In this document: positions 1 through 9,083 of the stretch, piece after piece
Layout of the letters: each line of letters begins with the position of its first letter
How positions within the stretch are numbered: the first letter of the stretch is position 1
NCBI GenBank assembly: GCA_963784805.1
Contig: CAWASR010000008.1
Coordinates: 434,001-498,000, forward strand
DNA: 64,000 nt
DNA from: Roseiarcus sp963784805
Lineage (GTDB): Bacteria > Pseudomonadota > Alphaproteobacteria > Rhizobiales > Beijerinckiaceae
Direction: 5' to 3'
Notes under the pieces: model-generated
Seen by the model: the letters and a program-made list of their open reading frames with translations, nothing else
What the model was told of the DNA's origin: nothing
Databases searched by the model: none
Translations under genes and position numbers: made by a program

Positions 1-1
1 G

Positions 2-310
2 CTTCGCTTCGACGCCCGCCGCAGCCCGAGCCTGCCCGACGACGTCGCGGCCCGGCTGATCAAGCTCGCCGGCTCGCGCGCGACCCAGGACGGCGTCATC
101 GTCATTTTCGCCCAAAGGTTTTCGAGCCAGCCGCGCAACCGCGAGGACGCGCGCGCCCGGCTCGCGGCGCTGCTGGCGAAGGCGCAAGCGCGCGACAAGC
201 CGCGCCGGCCGACCCGCCCGACGCTCGCCTCCAGGACCCGCCGCCTCGACGACAAGGGCCGGCGCGGCGCGATCAAGGCGCTGAGGGGGAAGACGACCGG
301 CGCGGACTGA
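2..310 (+). CDS. arfB: Alternative ribosome-rescue factor ArfB, C-terminal part (5' end outside window)
   Basis: An open frame enters from the left edge and stops with TGA at 308-310. The translated tail reads RFDARRSPSLPDD, then VIVIFAQRFSSQPRNREDA, then a basic end with RPTRPTLASRTRRLDDK and IKALRGK. This matches the C-terminal half of ArfB/YaeJ-type peptidyl-tRNA hydrolases. These are release-factor-like proteins that free stalled ribosomes, using a GGQ loop for hydrolysis and a basic tail that enters the empty mRNA channel. The GGQ loop would lie upstream of position 1 and cannot be checked here. The basic, arginine-rich tail is intact, so the product is likely functional. Confidence 0.85.
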   Translation, partial: LRFDARRSPSLPDDVAARLIKLAGSRATQDGVIVIFAQRFSSQPRNREDARARLAALLAKAQARDKPRRPTRPTLASRTRRLDDKGRRGAIKALRGKTTGAD

Positions 311-367
311 CGACGACGCCCGCACCTCTAAAAGACATAGATTTTTGGGCGAAAAACGCTGGTCTGC

Positions 368-556
368 TTGATTTCTGCCCCACGCAAAGACAGTCATGCC
401 AAGTCGTCAAAATCAACCAAGGCTCGTAAGGTGTGTGCCCGCTGGCCTATATGCCTCGGAGCTTTAACAGTGAAAGACTACAACGGATTTTCTGGAAAAC
501 AGCGCGAGCGCGCTCAGAGATGGCTGAACAAGAGGGTTCCGGTGACAGTGCACTAA
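368..556 (+). CDS. Small hypothetical ORF, weak
   Basis: A 62-codon frame starts with TTG in a locally lower-GC stretch after arfB. Its C-terminal half is basic and polar (VKDYNGFSGKQRERAQRW) and has two cysteines at about residues 23 and 29. I do not recognise the family. There is no convincing ribosome binding site, and codon use differs from the neighbours. It may be a fragment of a transferred gene or not a gene at all. Confidence 0.2.
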   Translation: MISAPRKDSHAKSSKSTKARKVCARWPICLGALTVKDYNGFSGKQRERAQRWLNKRVPVTVH

Positions 557-1060
557 TCTAGTACTGCAGGGACGCTGAGATGCCTCAACTGGCGGTTCTT
601 ATCTTAGTTGCCGCCAGGAATGCACAATATCAACAAATTCAACGGAAAAAGCAGATTGGCGCACTGAACGGATTCGAACTCTGACTTCCATTTTCAATTT
701 GCAACTCGCGTCGCTCGAACGAACGTCCTTCTTGGGTCGATCCCCGACGTTCAATCGTTTCCCGACGAGCATCCGCTCGGGGTCGATGCCGTTGAAAAAC
801 TCGAAACACAGTCCGTCGCGAGAATCCAGATTTCGTGCGACGAACCTGCGGACGCAAAGCGACTTCAACAATCCGATCGCGTTTGGAGCGTCGTCCTCCG
901 TTTCCAGCGATTGACGCCGATCTTGTCATTCCCGGCGGGCCAAGCCCGACCGGGAATCCAGGAGCGCCGGCGCCGGACCCTGCCGCGACTTTTGGATTCC
1001 CGGTCGCCGCTTTGCGGCGCCGGGAATGACAAGAGCGAGCGAAGCGTCGGATTCGCCACT
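557..1060. other. Gene-poor interval between small ORF and ribokinase
   Basis: No convincing gene is visible here. The interval holds a short tRNA-3'-end-like sequence at 657-684 (minus strand, with GTTCGAATCC and a GCGCCA end) and a double palindromic repeat at 925-1030. The tRNA-like piece has a broken T-stem and no tRNA body, so it is at most a remnant. Confidence 0.5.
925..1030. repeat. Double palindromic repeat, family B
   Basis: Two hairpin-forming units face each other. The left unit runs from GTCATTCCCGGCGGGC to CGGGAATCCA. The right unit runs from TGGATTCCCGGTCGCC to GCGCCGGGAATGAC. The outer ends are inverted copies (GTCATTCCCGGC against GCCGGGAATGAC). The element ends 31 bp past the ribokinase stop codon, so it may also act as a transcript end. 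A degenerate single unit of the same kind lies after hutU at 8866-8906. Confidence 0.75.
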
Positions 1061-2011
1061 CTAGCGCCCCGCCGCGTCGAGCGTCCGGCAAAACGCGGCG
1101 AATTGAGCTTCCGTCGCATAGGCCTTCTGGGTTCCGCGCCGGGTGACGGAGTCGGCGGCGTAGCGGGCGGCGAGGTTGAGCGCCGGCTCGAGGCCGAGGC
1201 CGCCGGCGAAATAGCGCGCGAAACTGCCGACGAAGGCGTCCCCGGCGCCGGTGGTGTCGACCGGCTCGACCCGGACCGGAGCGACGCGATGAACGCTGGC
1301 GGCGGTCGCCAGGAGAGCGCCGCGCGAACCGAGGGTGACGATCACCGTCTCCACGCCCTTGTCGATCAGGCTCCGCGCCGCCGCGCCGATCTCCTCCTCC
1401 GTTCCGACCGGCATGCCGGTCAGGATCGCGAGTTCCGTCTCGTTGGGAATGAAGAAGCTCACGTCGCGCACCCGTTCGGGATCGAGTTCGGGCGTCGCCG
1501 GCGCCGGGTTCAGCACCGTCCTCACCCCATGGCGCTTGCCGAAGGCGATCGCGGCGTAGACGGTCTCGAGCGGGATTTCGAGCTGCAGCAGGATCAGATC
1601 GCAGGTCTTCAGGTCCTCGCCCGCGCGCTCGACGTCGGCCGGCGACAGGTCGGAATTGGCGCCCTTGACGATCAGGATCGAGTTCTCGCCCGATGGCTCG
1701 ACCATGATCGGCGCGACGCCGCTGGAGCGGCCGGCGACCCGCCTGACATATTTTGTGTCGACGCCCGCCAGCGTGAGATTCCTGATCGTGTTGTCGGCGA
1801 ACATGTCGTCGCCGACCGCGCTCACCATCAGGACCGAAGCGCCGAGCCTGGCGGCCGCGACCGCCTGATTGGCGCCTTTGCCGCCGTGGCCCATTTCGAA
1901 CCGCGGCGCCTCTACCGTCTCGCCCCTGACCGGCATCCGGTTCACGTAGGTCACGAGATCGACCATGTTGCTGCCGATGACGGCGATCCGCGGCTCACGA
2001 TTGCTGTTCAT
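1061..2011 (-). CDS. rbsK: Ribokinase (PfkB family)
   Basis: A 316-residue PfkB-family sugar kinase, expected to phosphorylate D-ribose to ribose 5-phosphate with ATP in the cytoplasm. The N-terminal substrate motif GHGGKGANQA is at about residues 41-50. The C-terminal signature DTTGAGDAF is at about 252-260, with Asp258 as the catalytic base. Length and both motifs fit ribokinase better than other PfkB kinases, although substrate cannot be fixed from sequence alone. The ATG follows a GAAAGGGG ribosome binding site. The gene follows hutF on the same strand after 61 bp. A nucleoside hydrolase at 23.5 kb could supply ribose, but the two genes are not linked in an operon. Confidence 0.88.
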   Translation of the reverse strand: MNSNREPRIAVIGSNMVDLVTYVNRMPVRGETVEAPRFEMGHGGKGANQAVAAARLGASVLMVSAVGDDMFADNTIRNLTLAGVDTKYVRRVAGRSSGVAPIMVEPSGENSILIVKGANSDLSPADVERAGEDLKTCDLILLQLEIPLETVYAAIAFGKRHGVRTVLNPAPATPELDPERVRDVSFFIPNETELAILTGMPVGTEEEIGAAARSLIDKGVETVIVTLGSRGALLATAASVHRVAPVRVEPVDTTGAGDAFVGSFARYFAGGLGLEPALNLAARYAADSVTRRGTQKAYATEAQFAAFCRTLDAAGR

Positions 2012-2072
2012 GCCCCACCCCTTTCGATTGGCGGCGCCGGAAGGCGGCGAGCCGCCGTCCCCGCGGCCTCGT

Positions 2073-3431
2073 TCAGCGCTCGCACAGCTTGCGCATGGTC
2101 GCCTTGAATTTCCCGGCGACCTGATCCCTCAGCCGATGGCGGCCGTCGACGACGACCTTGCGTCCGCCGCTCCATACGCAGTCCACCAGCCCATCGCCGA
2201 CGCTGAATATCCATGCGTCGAGTATCTGGTCGCCGACCTTGCCGGCAAGCGTCGGATGATCGGCGCTGAGCGACAGCATGTCGGCGACCGCGCCGGCCGC
2301 GAGCCGCCCGGAGCGGCGGGCCAGCGCCTGAGCCCCGCCGGACAAGATCGCGTCGAACATCGCGCGACCGCTCGATCCGCCCGGCGCGGCGCAGACATTG
2401 CGCGCCCGTTCGCGCAGGCGCTGGGCGTATTCGAGCTGGCGCAGCTCCGCGGCGACGCCGATCGAGACGTTCGAGTCGGAGCCGACGCCATAGCGCCCCC
2501 CGAGACGGACATATTCGGACCCGTTGAAGATTCCGTCGCCGAGGTTGGCTTCGGTCACCGGGCAGAGCCCCGCGACCGCGCCGGAATTCGCCAGGCCGCG
2601 CGTCTCGCCATCGTCCATATGGGTCGCGTGCACCAGACACCACCGATCGTCGACCGCGGCATGGTCGATGAGCCAGCGCACCGGGCGCGCGCCCAACGCC
2701 GCGACGCAGTCTTCGACCTCCCCGATCTGTTCGGCCGCGTGGATGTGGATCGGCCCGGCGCCGGCGAGGGAAACGACCTGCGAAAGTTCGCCCGGCGTCA
2801 CCGCGCGCAGACTGTGCGGCGCAACGCCGAGCGCCTCTCCGGGCGCGTCCTTGACCAGGTCGCGGCAGTCCTCGACCAGGCGGGCGAAGGAGGCCAGGTC
2901 GTTGATGAACCGCCGCTGTTCCGGCTTCGGCGGCGCTCCGCCGAAAGTCGCGTGGGCGTAAAAGACCGGCAGCAGCGTCAAGCCGATGCCCGCGCCTCGC
3001 GCCGCCGCGACGATGCGCTCCGCCATTTCCGCCCGCGACGCGTAGGGCGATCCGTCGGGAGCGTGATGGAGATAGTGGAATTCGCCGACGGCGGCGAAAC
3101 CCGCCTCCAGCATCTCGACATAGAGTTGCGCCGCGACCGTCTCGACGTCGTCGGGCGTCATCGTCAGCGCGAACCGATACATGGTCTCGCGCCAGGTCCA
3201 GAACGTGTCCCGTCCGGCGCCGCGGAATTCGGCGAGGCCGGCCATGCCGCGCTGGAAGGCATGGCTGTGCAGGTTCGCCGGCGCCGGCGCCAGGATCGCA
3301 TGGCGTTCGTCCCCTTCGGCGGGCGCGGCGCCGCATTCGAGGGCGGCGATCGTCCCGCCTTCGATCGTCAGCCGCACGCCGGATTTCCAGCCGTCCGGAG
3401 TCAGCGCCGTGGCGGCATGAATGACTGACAA
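2073..3431 (-). CDS. hutF: Formimidoylglutamate deiminase
   Basis: Amidohydrolase-superfamily enzyme that deaminates N-formimidoyl-L-glutamate to N-formyl-L-glutamate plus ammonia, the fourth step of the five-enzyme histidine pathway. The metal-binding NLHSHAFQRG motif, HIHAAEQ, LVHATHM and the SDSNVSI segment near the C-terminal third are all present and in order. The frame is open up to an ATG at 3482, but family alignment starts near SVIHAATALTP. I therefore place the start at the TTG at 3431, preceded by AGGGAG. The gene is divergent from hutI. The presence of hutF together with hutG shows that this organism uses the formylglutamate branch and not direct formiminoglutamate hydrolysis. Confidence 0.9.
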   Translation of the reverse strand: MSVIHAATALTPDGWKSGVRLTIEGGTIAALECGAAPAEGDERHAILAPAPANLHSHAFQRGMAGLAEFRGAGRDTFWTWRETMYRFALTMTPDDVETVAAQLYVEMLEAGFAAVGEFHYLHHAPDGSPYASRAEMAERIVAAARGAGIGLTLLPVFYAHATFGGAPPKPEQRRFINDLASFARLVEDCRDLVKDAPGEALGVAPHSLRAVTPGELSQVVSLAGAGPIHIHAAEQIGEVEDCVAALGARPVRWLIDHAAVDDRWCLVHATHMDDGETRGLANSGAVAGLCPVTEANLGDGIFNGSEYVRLGGRYGVGSDSNVSIGVAAELRQLEYAQRLRERARNVCAAPGGSSGRAMFDAILSGGAQALARRSGRLAAGAVADMLSLSADHPTLAGKVGDQILDAWIFSVGDGLVDCVWSGGRKVVVDGRHRLRDQVAGKFKATMRKLCER

Positions 3432-3503
3432 TGTTCGCCGTGGCTCCCTGGGGTCCGCGCAAGACCTTCTGCGCGCTTGCATTTGGAATGAATATCTCTA
3501 CGC

Positions 3504-4775
3504 ATGAAAAGACAAGCGGGAGGCGACGGCGAAGCGGATCTGATGGCGCAATTGGACGAGCCCGAGCCGAAGGAGACGATCTGGCTGAACGCGCGCCTGG
3601 CGACGCTGGCGCGAGGGCGTCCTGGCCTGGGGATCGTCGAGGACGGCGCGGTGGCGGCGCGCGACGGCCGGATAACGTTCGCAGGCCCTGGGGACGACCT
3701 TCCCGCCGGGCGGCGCGCGAGCGCGCAGACGATCGATTGCGAGGGACGCTGGATCACGCCCGCTCTCATCGACTGCCACACGCATCTGGTTTACGGCGGC
3801 GATCGGGCGCGCGAATTCGAGATGCGTCTCTCCGGCGCGACTTATGAAGAGATCGCCCGCGCGGGCGGCGGCATTCTTTCGACCGTGCGCGCGACCCGCG
3901 ACGCGAGCGAAGCCGAGCTGTCGCGCACAGCGCTGCGGCGACTGGACGCCCTGATCGCCGAGGGGGTCGGCACGGTCGAAGTCAAGTCCGGCTACGGGCT
4001 CGAACTCGCCGCGGAGCGGAAATCGTTGCGGGTCGCAAGGCGGCTCGGCGAGCAGCGCCGGGTCGAAGTCCGTACGACTTTTCTCGGCGCCCACGCCCTG
4101 CCGCCGGAATTCGCCGACGACCGCAGCGGTTATATCGCCTATGTCGCCGAAAACATGCTTCCCGCCCTGGCCGCCGAAGGGCTTGTCGACGCAGTCGATG
4201 GGTTTTGCGAGCGCATCGCGTTCACCAGGGAGGAAATCTCGCGCGTGTTCGAGGCGGCCCGCCGGGCGCGGCTTCCGGTCAAACTGCACGCCGATCAATT
4301 GTCGAACGGCGGCGGCGCGGCGCTCGCGGCCGAATATGGCGCTCTTTCCGCCGATCATCTGGAATTCACCGACGAAAATGGCGTCGAAGCGATGGCGCGC
4401 GCGGGCGTCGTCGCGGTCCTGTTGCCGGGCGCCTACTACGTTTTGCGCGAACGGCAACCGCCGCCGGTCGAGGTCCTGCGCAGACATCGCGCGCCAATGG
4501 CGGTGGCGACCGATTCCAATCCCGGCACGTCGCCGCTGACTTCGCCCCTTCTCGCGCTCAACATGGCGGCGACGCTGTTCGGGCTTACCGTCGACGAGTG
4601 TCTGGCCGGGATGACCCGCGAGGCCGCGCGGGCGCTCGGACTGGGCGATGAAACCGGCGCGCTCGAAATTGGCAAATGGGCCGATCTGGCGATCTGGGAC
4701 ATCGAGCGTCCGGCCGAGCTGGTCTATAGGCTCGGCCTCAATCCGCTGCACGCGCGCGTCTGGAGGGGACAGTGA
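3504..4775 (+). CDS. hutI: Imidazolonepropionase
   Basis: Hydrolyses imidazolone-5-propionate to N-formimidoyl-L-glutamate, the third step of histidine degradation. It is a cytoplasmic metal-dependent amidohydrolase. The metal motif IDCHTHLVYGG is at about residues 89-99, followed by a conserved KSGYGLE segment and ATDSNPGTSP near the C-terminus. The 423-residue length is slightly long for the family because the N-terminus holds about 13 extra residues. A second ATG at 3543 is an equally plausible start. The stop codon overlaps the GTG start of hutH by 4 bp, which indicates translational coupling. Confidence 0.93.
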   Translation: MKRQAGGDGEADLMAQLDEPEPKETIWLNARLATLARGRPGLGIVEDGAVAARDGRITFAGPGDDLPAGRRASAQTIDCEGRWITPALIDCHTHLVYGGDRAREFEMRLSGATYEEIARAGGGILSTVRATRDASEAELSRTALRRLDALIAEGVGTVEVKSGYGLELAAERKSLRVARRLGEQRRVEVRTTFLGAHALPPEFADDRSGYIAYVAENMLPALAAEGLVDAVDGFCERIAFTREEISRVFEAARRARLPVKLHADQLSNGGGAALAAEYGALSADHLEFTDENGVEAMARAGVVAVLLPGAYYVLRERQPPPVEVLRRHRAPMAVATDSNPGTSPLTSPLLALNMAATLFGLTVDECLAGMTREAARALGLGDETGALEIGKWADLAIWDIERPAELVYRLGLNPLHARVWRGQ

Positions 4776-6313
4776 CGGTCACGCTGCGAGCGGGCAAAAC
4801 GACGCTTGGCGACTGGCGTTCGATCTGGCGCGGCGATCCAGTCGCGCTCGACCCGGCTTGCCGTCCCGCGGTCGCCGCCAGCGCCGAGGCGGTCAGGCGA
4901 ATCCTGGAGCGGGGCGAGCCGATATACGGGATCAACACCGGCTTCGGCAAACTGGCGGGCGTGCGCATCGCGGAAACGGATCTCGCTCAGCTCCAGCGCA
5001 ACATCGTCCTCTCACATGCCGCTGGAGTCGGCGAGGCGGCCGGCGCTTCGACGACTCGCCTGATGATGGCGCTGAAGCTGGCGAGCCTCGCCCAAGGCGC
5101 CTCCGGCATCCAGCCGCGGACGCTTGCTCTGCTCGAAGCGATGCTCGCGCGCGACGTCTTGCCGGTCATTCCATCGCAGGGGTCGGTCGGCGCATCGGGC
5201 GACCTCGCGCCGCTCGCCCATATGGCGGCGGCGATGATCGGCCTCGGCGAGGCGCGCATCGGCGGCCGCGTCGCGCCCGCCGCAGCGGCGCTCGCCGAGG
5301 CTGGCCTCGCGCCGATCGAACTGGCGCCGAAGGAGGGGCTGGCGCTCCTCAACGGCACCCAGTTCTCCACCGCCAACGCGCTCGCCGGTCTGTTCGAAGC
5401 GGAGGCGCTTCTGCGCTCATCGCTGGCGGCGGGCGCGCTATCGACTGACGCGGCGCGCGGATCGGACACGCCGTTCGATGCGCGCATTCACGCCCTGCGG
5501 CGGCACCGCGGTCAAATCGAAGTCGCCAAAGCCCTGCGCGCGCTGCTCGCCGGAAGCGCGATTCGCGCCTCGCATCTGACCGGCGACGATCGGGTCCAGG
5601 ACCCTTATTGCCTTCGCTGCCAGCCGCAGGTCATGGGCGCCTGCCTCGACTTGCTGCGTCAGGCCGCCGCGACGCTCGCCGACGAAGCCAACGGCGTCAC
5701 CGACAACCCGCTGATCTTCGCCGATCGCGACCAAGCGCTGTCGGGAGGAAATTTTCATGCCGAGCCGGTGGCCTTCGCCGCCGACGTGATCGCGTTGGCG
5801 ATATGCGAAATCGGCTCTCTGTCGGAGCGGCGCATCGCGATGCTGGTCGATCCGGCCTTGTCCGGTCTTCCGGCGTTTTTGACGCCCAAGCCGGGCTTGA
5901 ACTCCGGCTTCATGATCGCCCAGGTCACCGCCGCCGCGCTCGTCTCCGAAAACAAACAGCGCGCCTATCCGGCGAGCGTCGATTCGATCCCGACTTCCGC
6001 CAACCAGGAGGATCATGTCTCGATGGCCGCGCATGGGGCGCGCCGGTTGGCGCCGATGGCCGGGAACGCGTTCTCGATCATCGGGATCGAACTCATCGCC
6101 GCCGCCCAGGCATGTGATTTTCATGCGCCGCTCGCTTCCAGCGAGCCGCTTGAGGCCGTGCGGGCGCGTCTGCGCAGCGCGGTTCCGCATCTCGACGACG
6201 ATCGGTATTTCCATCCGGACATTTTAGCCGCGACGGATCTCGCGCGCAGCGGCGCTGTCGTCGAAGCGATAGGCGACATTGCGCTGCCGGGTCTTGAAGG
6301 AGAGGCGCGATGA
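4772..6313 (+). CDS. hutH: Histidine ammonia-lyase
   Basis: Converts L-histidine to urocanate and ammonia, the entry step of the pathway. The Ala-Ser-Gly triad that cyclises to the MIO electrophile is at residues 141-143, in the context GSVGASGDLAPLAH. The INTGFGKL loop near residue 54, with the family's active-site tyrosine just before it, is conserved. The 513-residue length is typical. Translation starts at GTG within the hutI stop, with TGGAGGGG six bases upstream, and the stop overlaps the hutG start by 4 bp. The gene order hutI-hutH-hutG-hutU forms one operon. Confidence 0.96.
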   Translation: MTVTLRAGKTTLGDWRSIWRGDPVALDPACRPAVAASAEAVRRILERGEPIYGINTGFGKLAGVRIAETDLAQLQRNIVLSHAAGVGEAAGASTTRLMMALKLASLAQGASGIQPRTLALLEAMLARDVLPVIPSQGSVGASGDLAPLAHMAAAMIGLGEARIGGRVAPAAAALAEAGLAPIELAPKEGLALLNGTQFSTANALAGLFEAEALLRSSLAAGALSTDAARGSDTPFDARIHALRRHRGQIEVAKALRALLAGSAIRASHLTGDDRVQDPYCLRCQPQVMGACLDLLRQAAATLADEANGVTDNPLIFADRDQALSGGNFHAEPVAFAADVIALAICEIGSLSERRIAMLVDPALSGLPAFLTPKPGLNSGFMIAQVTAAALVSENKQRAYPASVDSIPTSANQEDHVSMAAHGARRLAPMAGNAFSIIGIELIAAAQACDFHAPLASSEPLEAVRARLRSAVPHLDDDRYFHPDILAATDLARSGAVVEAIGDIALPGLEGEAR

Positions 6314-7137
6314 CCGCCGGCGATCCCGACTGGCTCGTGGTCAGGCGCGGGTCGGCGCCGCTCATCGTCAGCATTCCGCATGACGGCACGGACCTGGCGT
6401 CGTTCGAAGGCCGTTTTGTCGACCCGTGGCTGGCGCGCAAGGACGCCGATTGGCGCCTGGAGGAGCTTTACGATTTCGTCGGCGCGCTCGATGCGACGGT
6501 GGTCCGCACCCGCCTTTCGCGCTCGATCGTCGACGTCAACCGCGATCCGAGCGGCGCCTCGCTTTATCCGGGACAGGCGACGACGGAATTGTGCCCGACG
6601 ACGACATTCGACGGCGAGCCGCTCTACCGACCCGGCAAGGCGCCCGACGGCGCGGAGATCGACGATCGACGGCGGCTCTACTTTGCGCCCTATCACGCGG
6701 CGCTGGCGGCCGAGATCGCGCGCTTGCGCGAGGCGTTCGCGCGCGTCGCGCTGTTCGACGCCCATTCGATCCGCTCGCGCATCCCGCGCCTGTTCGACGG
6801 CGAGTTGCCAATGTTCAACCTCGGCGCGAATTCGGGTTCGAGCTGCGATCCGGCGCTTCGCGAAGCGGTTGGCGCGGTTCTCGCTCAGTCCGGCGCGAGC
6901 TTCGTCGTCGATGGTCGCTTCAAAGGCGGCTGGATCACCCGCGCCTACGGAAAACCGCGCGCCGGGGTCGAGGCGCTGCAGATGGAGCTCGCCTGCCGCG
7001 CCTACATGCGCGAACCGGACCGTCCGACCGCCGCCAACTGGCCGGCGCCGATCGACGACAAGCGCGCGGCCGAAACGCGCGCGACGCTGCGCCGCGTTCT
7101 TGAAACGATCCTCGCCCGGATCGCTGTCCGAACTTGA
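6310..7137 (+). CDS. hutG: N-formylglutamate deformylase (HutG type)
   Basis: Hydrolyses N-formyl-L-glutamate to formate and L-glutamate, completing the pathway opened by hutF. Family signatures include SIPHDGTDL near residue 20, the SIVDVNRDPSG segment, and LFDAHSIRSRIPRLF. The 275 residues fit the HutG-type amidohydrolase. The ATG overlaps the hutH stop (ATGA), so translation is coupled. A more distant paralogue of the same superfamily lies at 58211-59089, next to cpdR and outside any hut context. Confidence 0.92.
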   Translation: MTAGDPDWLVVRRGSAPLIVSIPHDGTDLASFEGRFVDPWLARKDADWRLEELYDFVGALDATVVRTRLSRSIVDVNRDPSGASLYPGQATTELCPTTTFDGEPLYRPGKAPDGAEIDDRRRLYFAPYHAALAAEIARLREAFARVALFDAHSIRSRIPRLFDGELPMFNLGANSGSSCDPALREAVGAVLAQSGASFVVDGRFKGGWITRAYGKPRAGVEALQMELACRAYMREPDRPTAANWPAPIDDKRAAETRATLRRVLETILARIAVRT

Positions 7138-7152
7138 GAAGGACGCCCCGAC

Positions 7153-8829
7153 ATGACCGCTTCCAACCGCATCGACAACATGCGCGTCATCCGGGCGCCG
7201 CACGGCGCCGAGCGCAGCGCAAAAAGCTGGCTGACCGAGGCGCCGCTGCGCATGTTGATGAACAATCTCGATCCCGACGTCGCCGAGCGGCCGGGCGAGC
7301 TGGTCGTCTATGGCGGCATCGGCCGCGCGGCGCGCGACTGGCAGGCCTTCGACCGCATCGTCTCGACCCTGCGCCGGCTGGAGGCCGACGAGACTCTGCT
7401 GGTGCAGTCAGGCAAGCCAGTCGGCGTATTCCGCACCCATTCCGACGCGCCGCGGGTCCTGATCGCCAATTCCAACCTGGTGCCGCACTGGGCGACCTGG
7501 GATCATTTCCACGAACTCGATCGCAAGGGCCTGATGATGTACGGCCAGATGACCGCGGGCTCGTGGATCTATATCGGCTCGCAGGGCATCGTGCAGGGCA
7601 CCTACGAGACCTTCGTCGAAATGGGACGCCAGCATTACGGCGGCGATCTTTCGGGCAAGTGGATCCTCACCGCCGGCCTCGGCGGCATGGGCGGCGCGCA
7701 GCCGCTGTCGGCGACGATGGCCGGCGCCTCGTGCCTGGCGGTCGAGTGTCGCCCTTCCAGCATCGATTTCCGCCTGCGCACCGGCTATGTCGACGTCGCC
7801 GCCAAGGACCTCGACGACGCGCTCGCGATCGTCGAAAAGTCGACCAGGGAGCATAAGGCCGTCTCGGTCGCGCTGCTCGGCAACGCGGCGGACATCCTTC
7901 CCGAACTCGTGCGCCGCGGCGTCAAGCCCGACATCGTCACCGACCAGACCTCCGCCCACGATCCCGTGAACGGCTACCTGCCCAAGGGCTGGACCCTGCA
8001 GCAGTGGGAGGAGCGCCGCGCCAGCGACCCCAAATCGGTCGAGCGCGCCGCGAAAGCCTCGATGGCCGAGCATGTGCGCGCGATGCTGGCCTTTCATCGG
8101 GCCGGCGTGCCGACCGTCGATTATGGCAACAACATCCGCCAGATGGCGTTCGAGGAGGGGGTCAAGGACGCGTTCGACTTCCCGGGCTTCGTGCCGGCCT
8201 ATATCAGGCCGCTGTTCTGTCGCGGAATCGGTCCTTTCCGCTGGGTGGCGCTGTCGGGGGACCCCGAAGACATTTACCGCACCGACGCCAAGGTCAGGGA
8301 GCTCATCCCCGACAACGCCAATCTGCACAACTGGCTCGACATGGCGCGCAAGCGCATCCATTTTCAGGGATTGCCGGCGCGCATCTGCTGGGTGGGCCTC
8401 GGCGACCGGCACCGGCTGGGCCTGGCGTTCAACGCCATGGTCGCCTCGGGCGAAGTCAAGGCGCCGATCGTCATCGGCCGCGATCATCTCGATTCGGGCT
8501 CCGTCGCCTCGCCCAACCGCGAAACCGAGGCGATGAAGGACGGCTCCGACGCCGTCTCCGACTGGCCGCTCCTCAATGCGCTCCTGAACTGCGCCTCGGG
8601 CGCGACCTGGGTGTCGCTGCATCACGGCGGAGGGGTCGGCATGGGCTATTCGCAGCATGCGGGGGTCGTCATCGTCTGCGACGGAACGCCGGAGGCGGCC
8701 CGGCGGATCGAGCGGGTTCTATGGAACGATCCGGCGACCGGGGTGATGCGGCACGCCGACGCCGGCTATGAGATTGCGGTCGCCTGCGCCAAGGCGAACG
8801 GGCTCGACCTGCCGAGCCTTGAGCCGTGA
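7153..8829 (+). CDS. hutU: Urocanate hydratase
   Basis: Adds water to urocanate to give imidazolone propionate, the second step of histidine degradation, using tightly bound NAD+. The nucleotide motif GLGGMGG is at residues 175-181. Blocks such as YGGIGRAARDW near the N-terminus and HHGGGVGMGYSQHAG near the C-terminus are diagnostic. At 558 residues it is full length. AGAAGGA precedes the ATG. It is the last gene of the hut operon, and a palindromic repeat follows 37 bp after its stop. Confidence 0.96.
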   Translation: MTASNRIDNMRVIRAPHGAERSAKSWLTEAPLRMLMNNLDPDVAERPGELVVYGGIGRAARDWQAFDRIVSTLRRLEADETLLVQSGKPVGVFRTHSDAPRVLIANSNLVPHWATWDHFHELDRKGLMMYGQMTAGSWIYIGSQGIVQGTYETFVEMGRQHYGGDLSGKWILTAGLGGMGGAQPLSATMAGASCLAVECRPSSIDFRLRTGYVDVAAKDLDDALAIVEKSTREHKAVSVALLGNAADILPELVRRGVKPDIVTDQTSAHDPVNGYLPKGWTLQQWEERRASDPKSVERAAKASMAEHVRAMLAFHRAGVPTVDYGNNIRQMAFEEGVKDAFDFPGFVPAYIRPLFCRGIGPFRWVALSGDPEDIYRTDAKVRELIPDNANLHNWLDMARKRIHFQGLPARICWVGLGDRHRLGLAFNAMVASGEVKAPIVIGRDHLDSGSVASPNRETEAMKDGSDAVSDWPLLNALLNCASGATWVSLHHGGGVGMGYSQHAGVVIVCDGTPEAARRIERVLWNDPATGVMRHADAGYEIAVACAKANGLDLPSLEP

Positions 8830-8865
8830 CCGGCTAAGCGCCGGCCCCAGGCGGACGTCGTCAGT

Positions 8866-8906
8866 CTGGATTCCCGATCAGTCGCTTCGCGACCGTCATG
8901 AATGAC
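8866..8906. repeat. Degenerate palindromic repeat, family B, at the end of the hut operon
   Basis: The sequence CTGGATTCCCGATC, a GTCGC-TTC-GCGAC inner hairpin and a GAATGAC end make a worn copy of the unit seen twice at 925-1030. It sits directly after hutU with no T-run. It may stall or protect the 3' end of the hut mRNA, but this is inference. Confidence 0.55.
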
Positions 8907-9083
8907 AGTGCGAACTGATCAGGCGGATTTCGCATCAGGCGGCTTCGGAGTTGCCAACCGGGGCGGACTTCACGACGCTGCCCTTGGCTTGGTCGTGCGT
9001 CAGGTTGAATTTTGAGAGGATTTATGAGGTCTCGCGCCGCCTCGATATCCGGTGGTATGCTGATCGGGAAGCGGGAGGACGGC

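Noticed and set aside
911..3462. Long open frames on the plus strand (911-2107, 1965-3428) and a second minus-strand frame (2008-3462)
   Set aside because: They overlap ribokinase and hutF in other frames, have no family resemblance and reflect high-GC codon bias.
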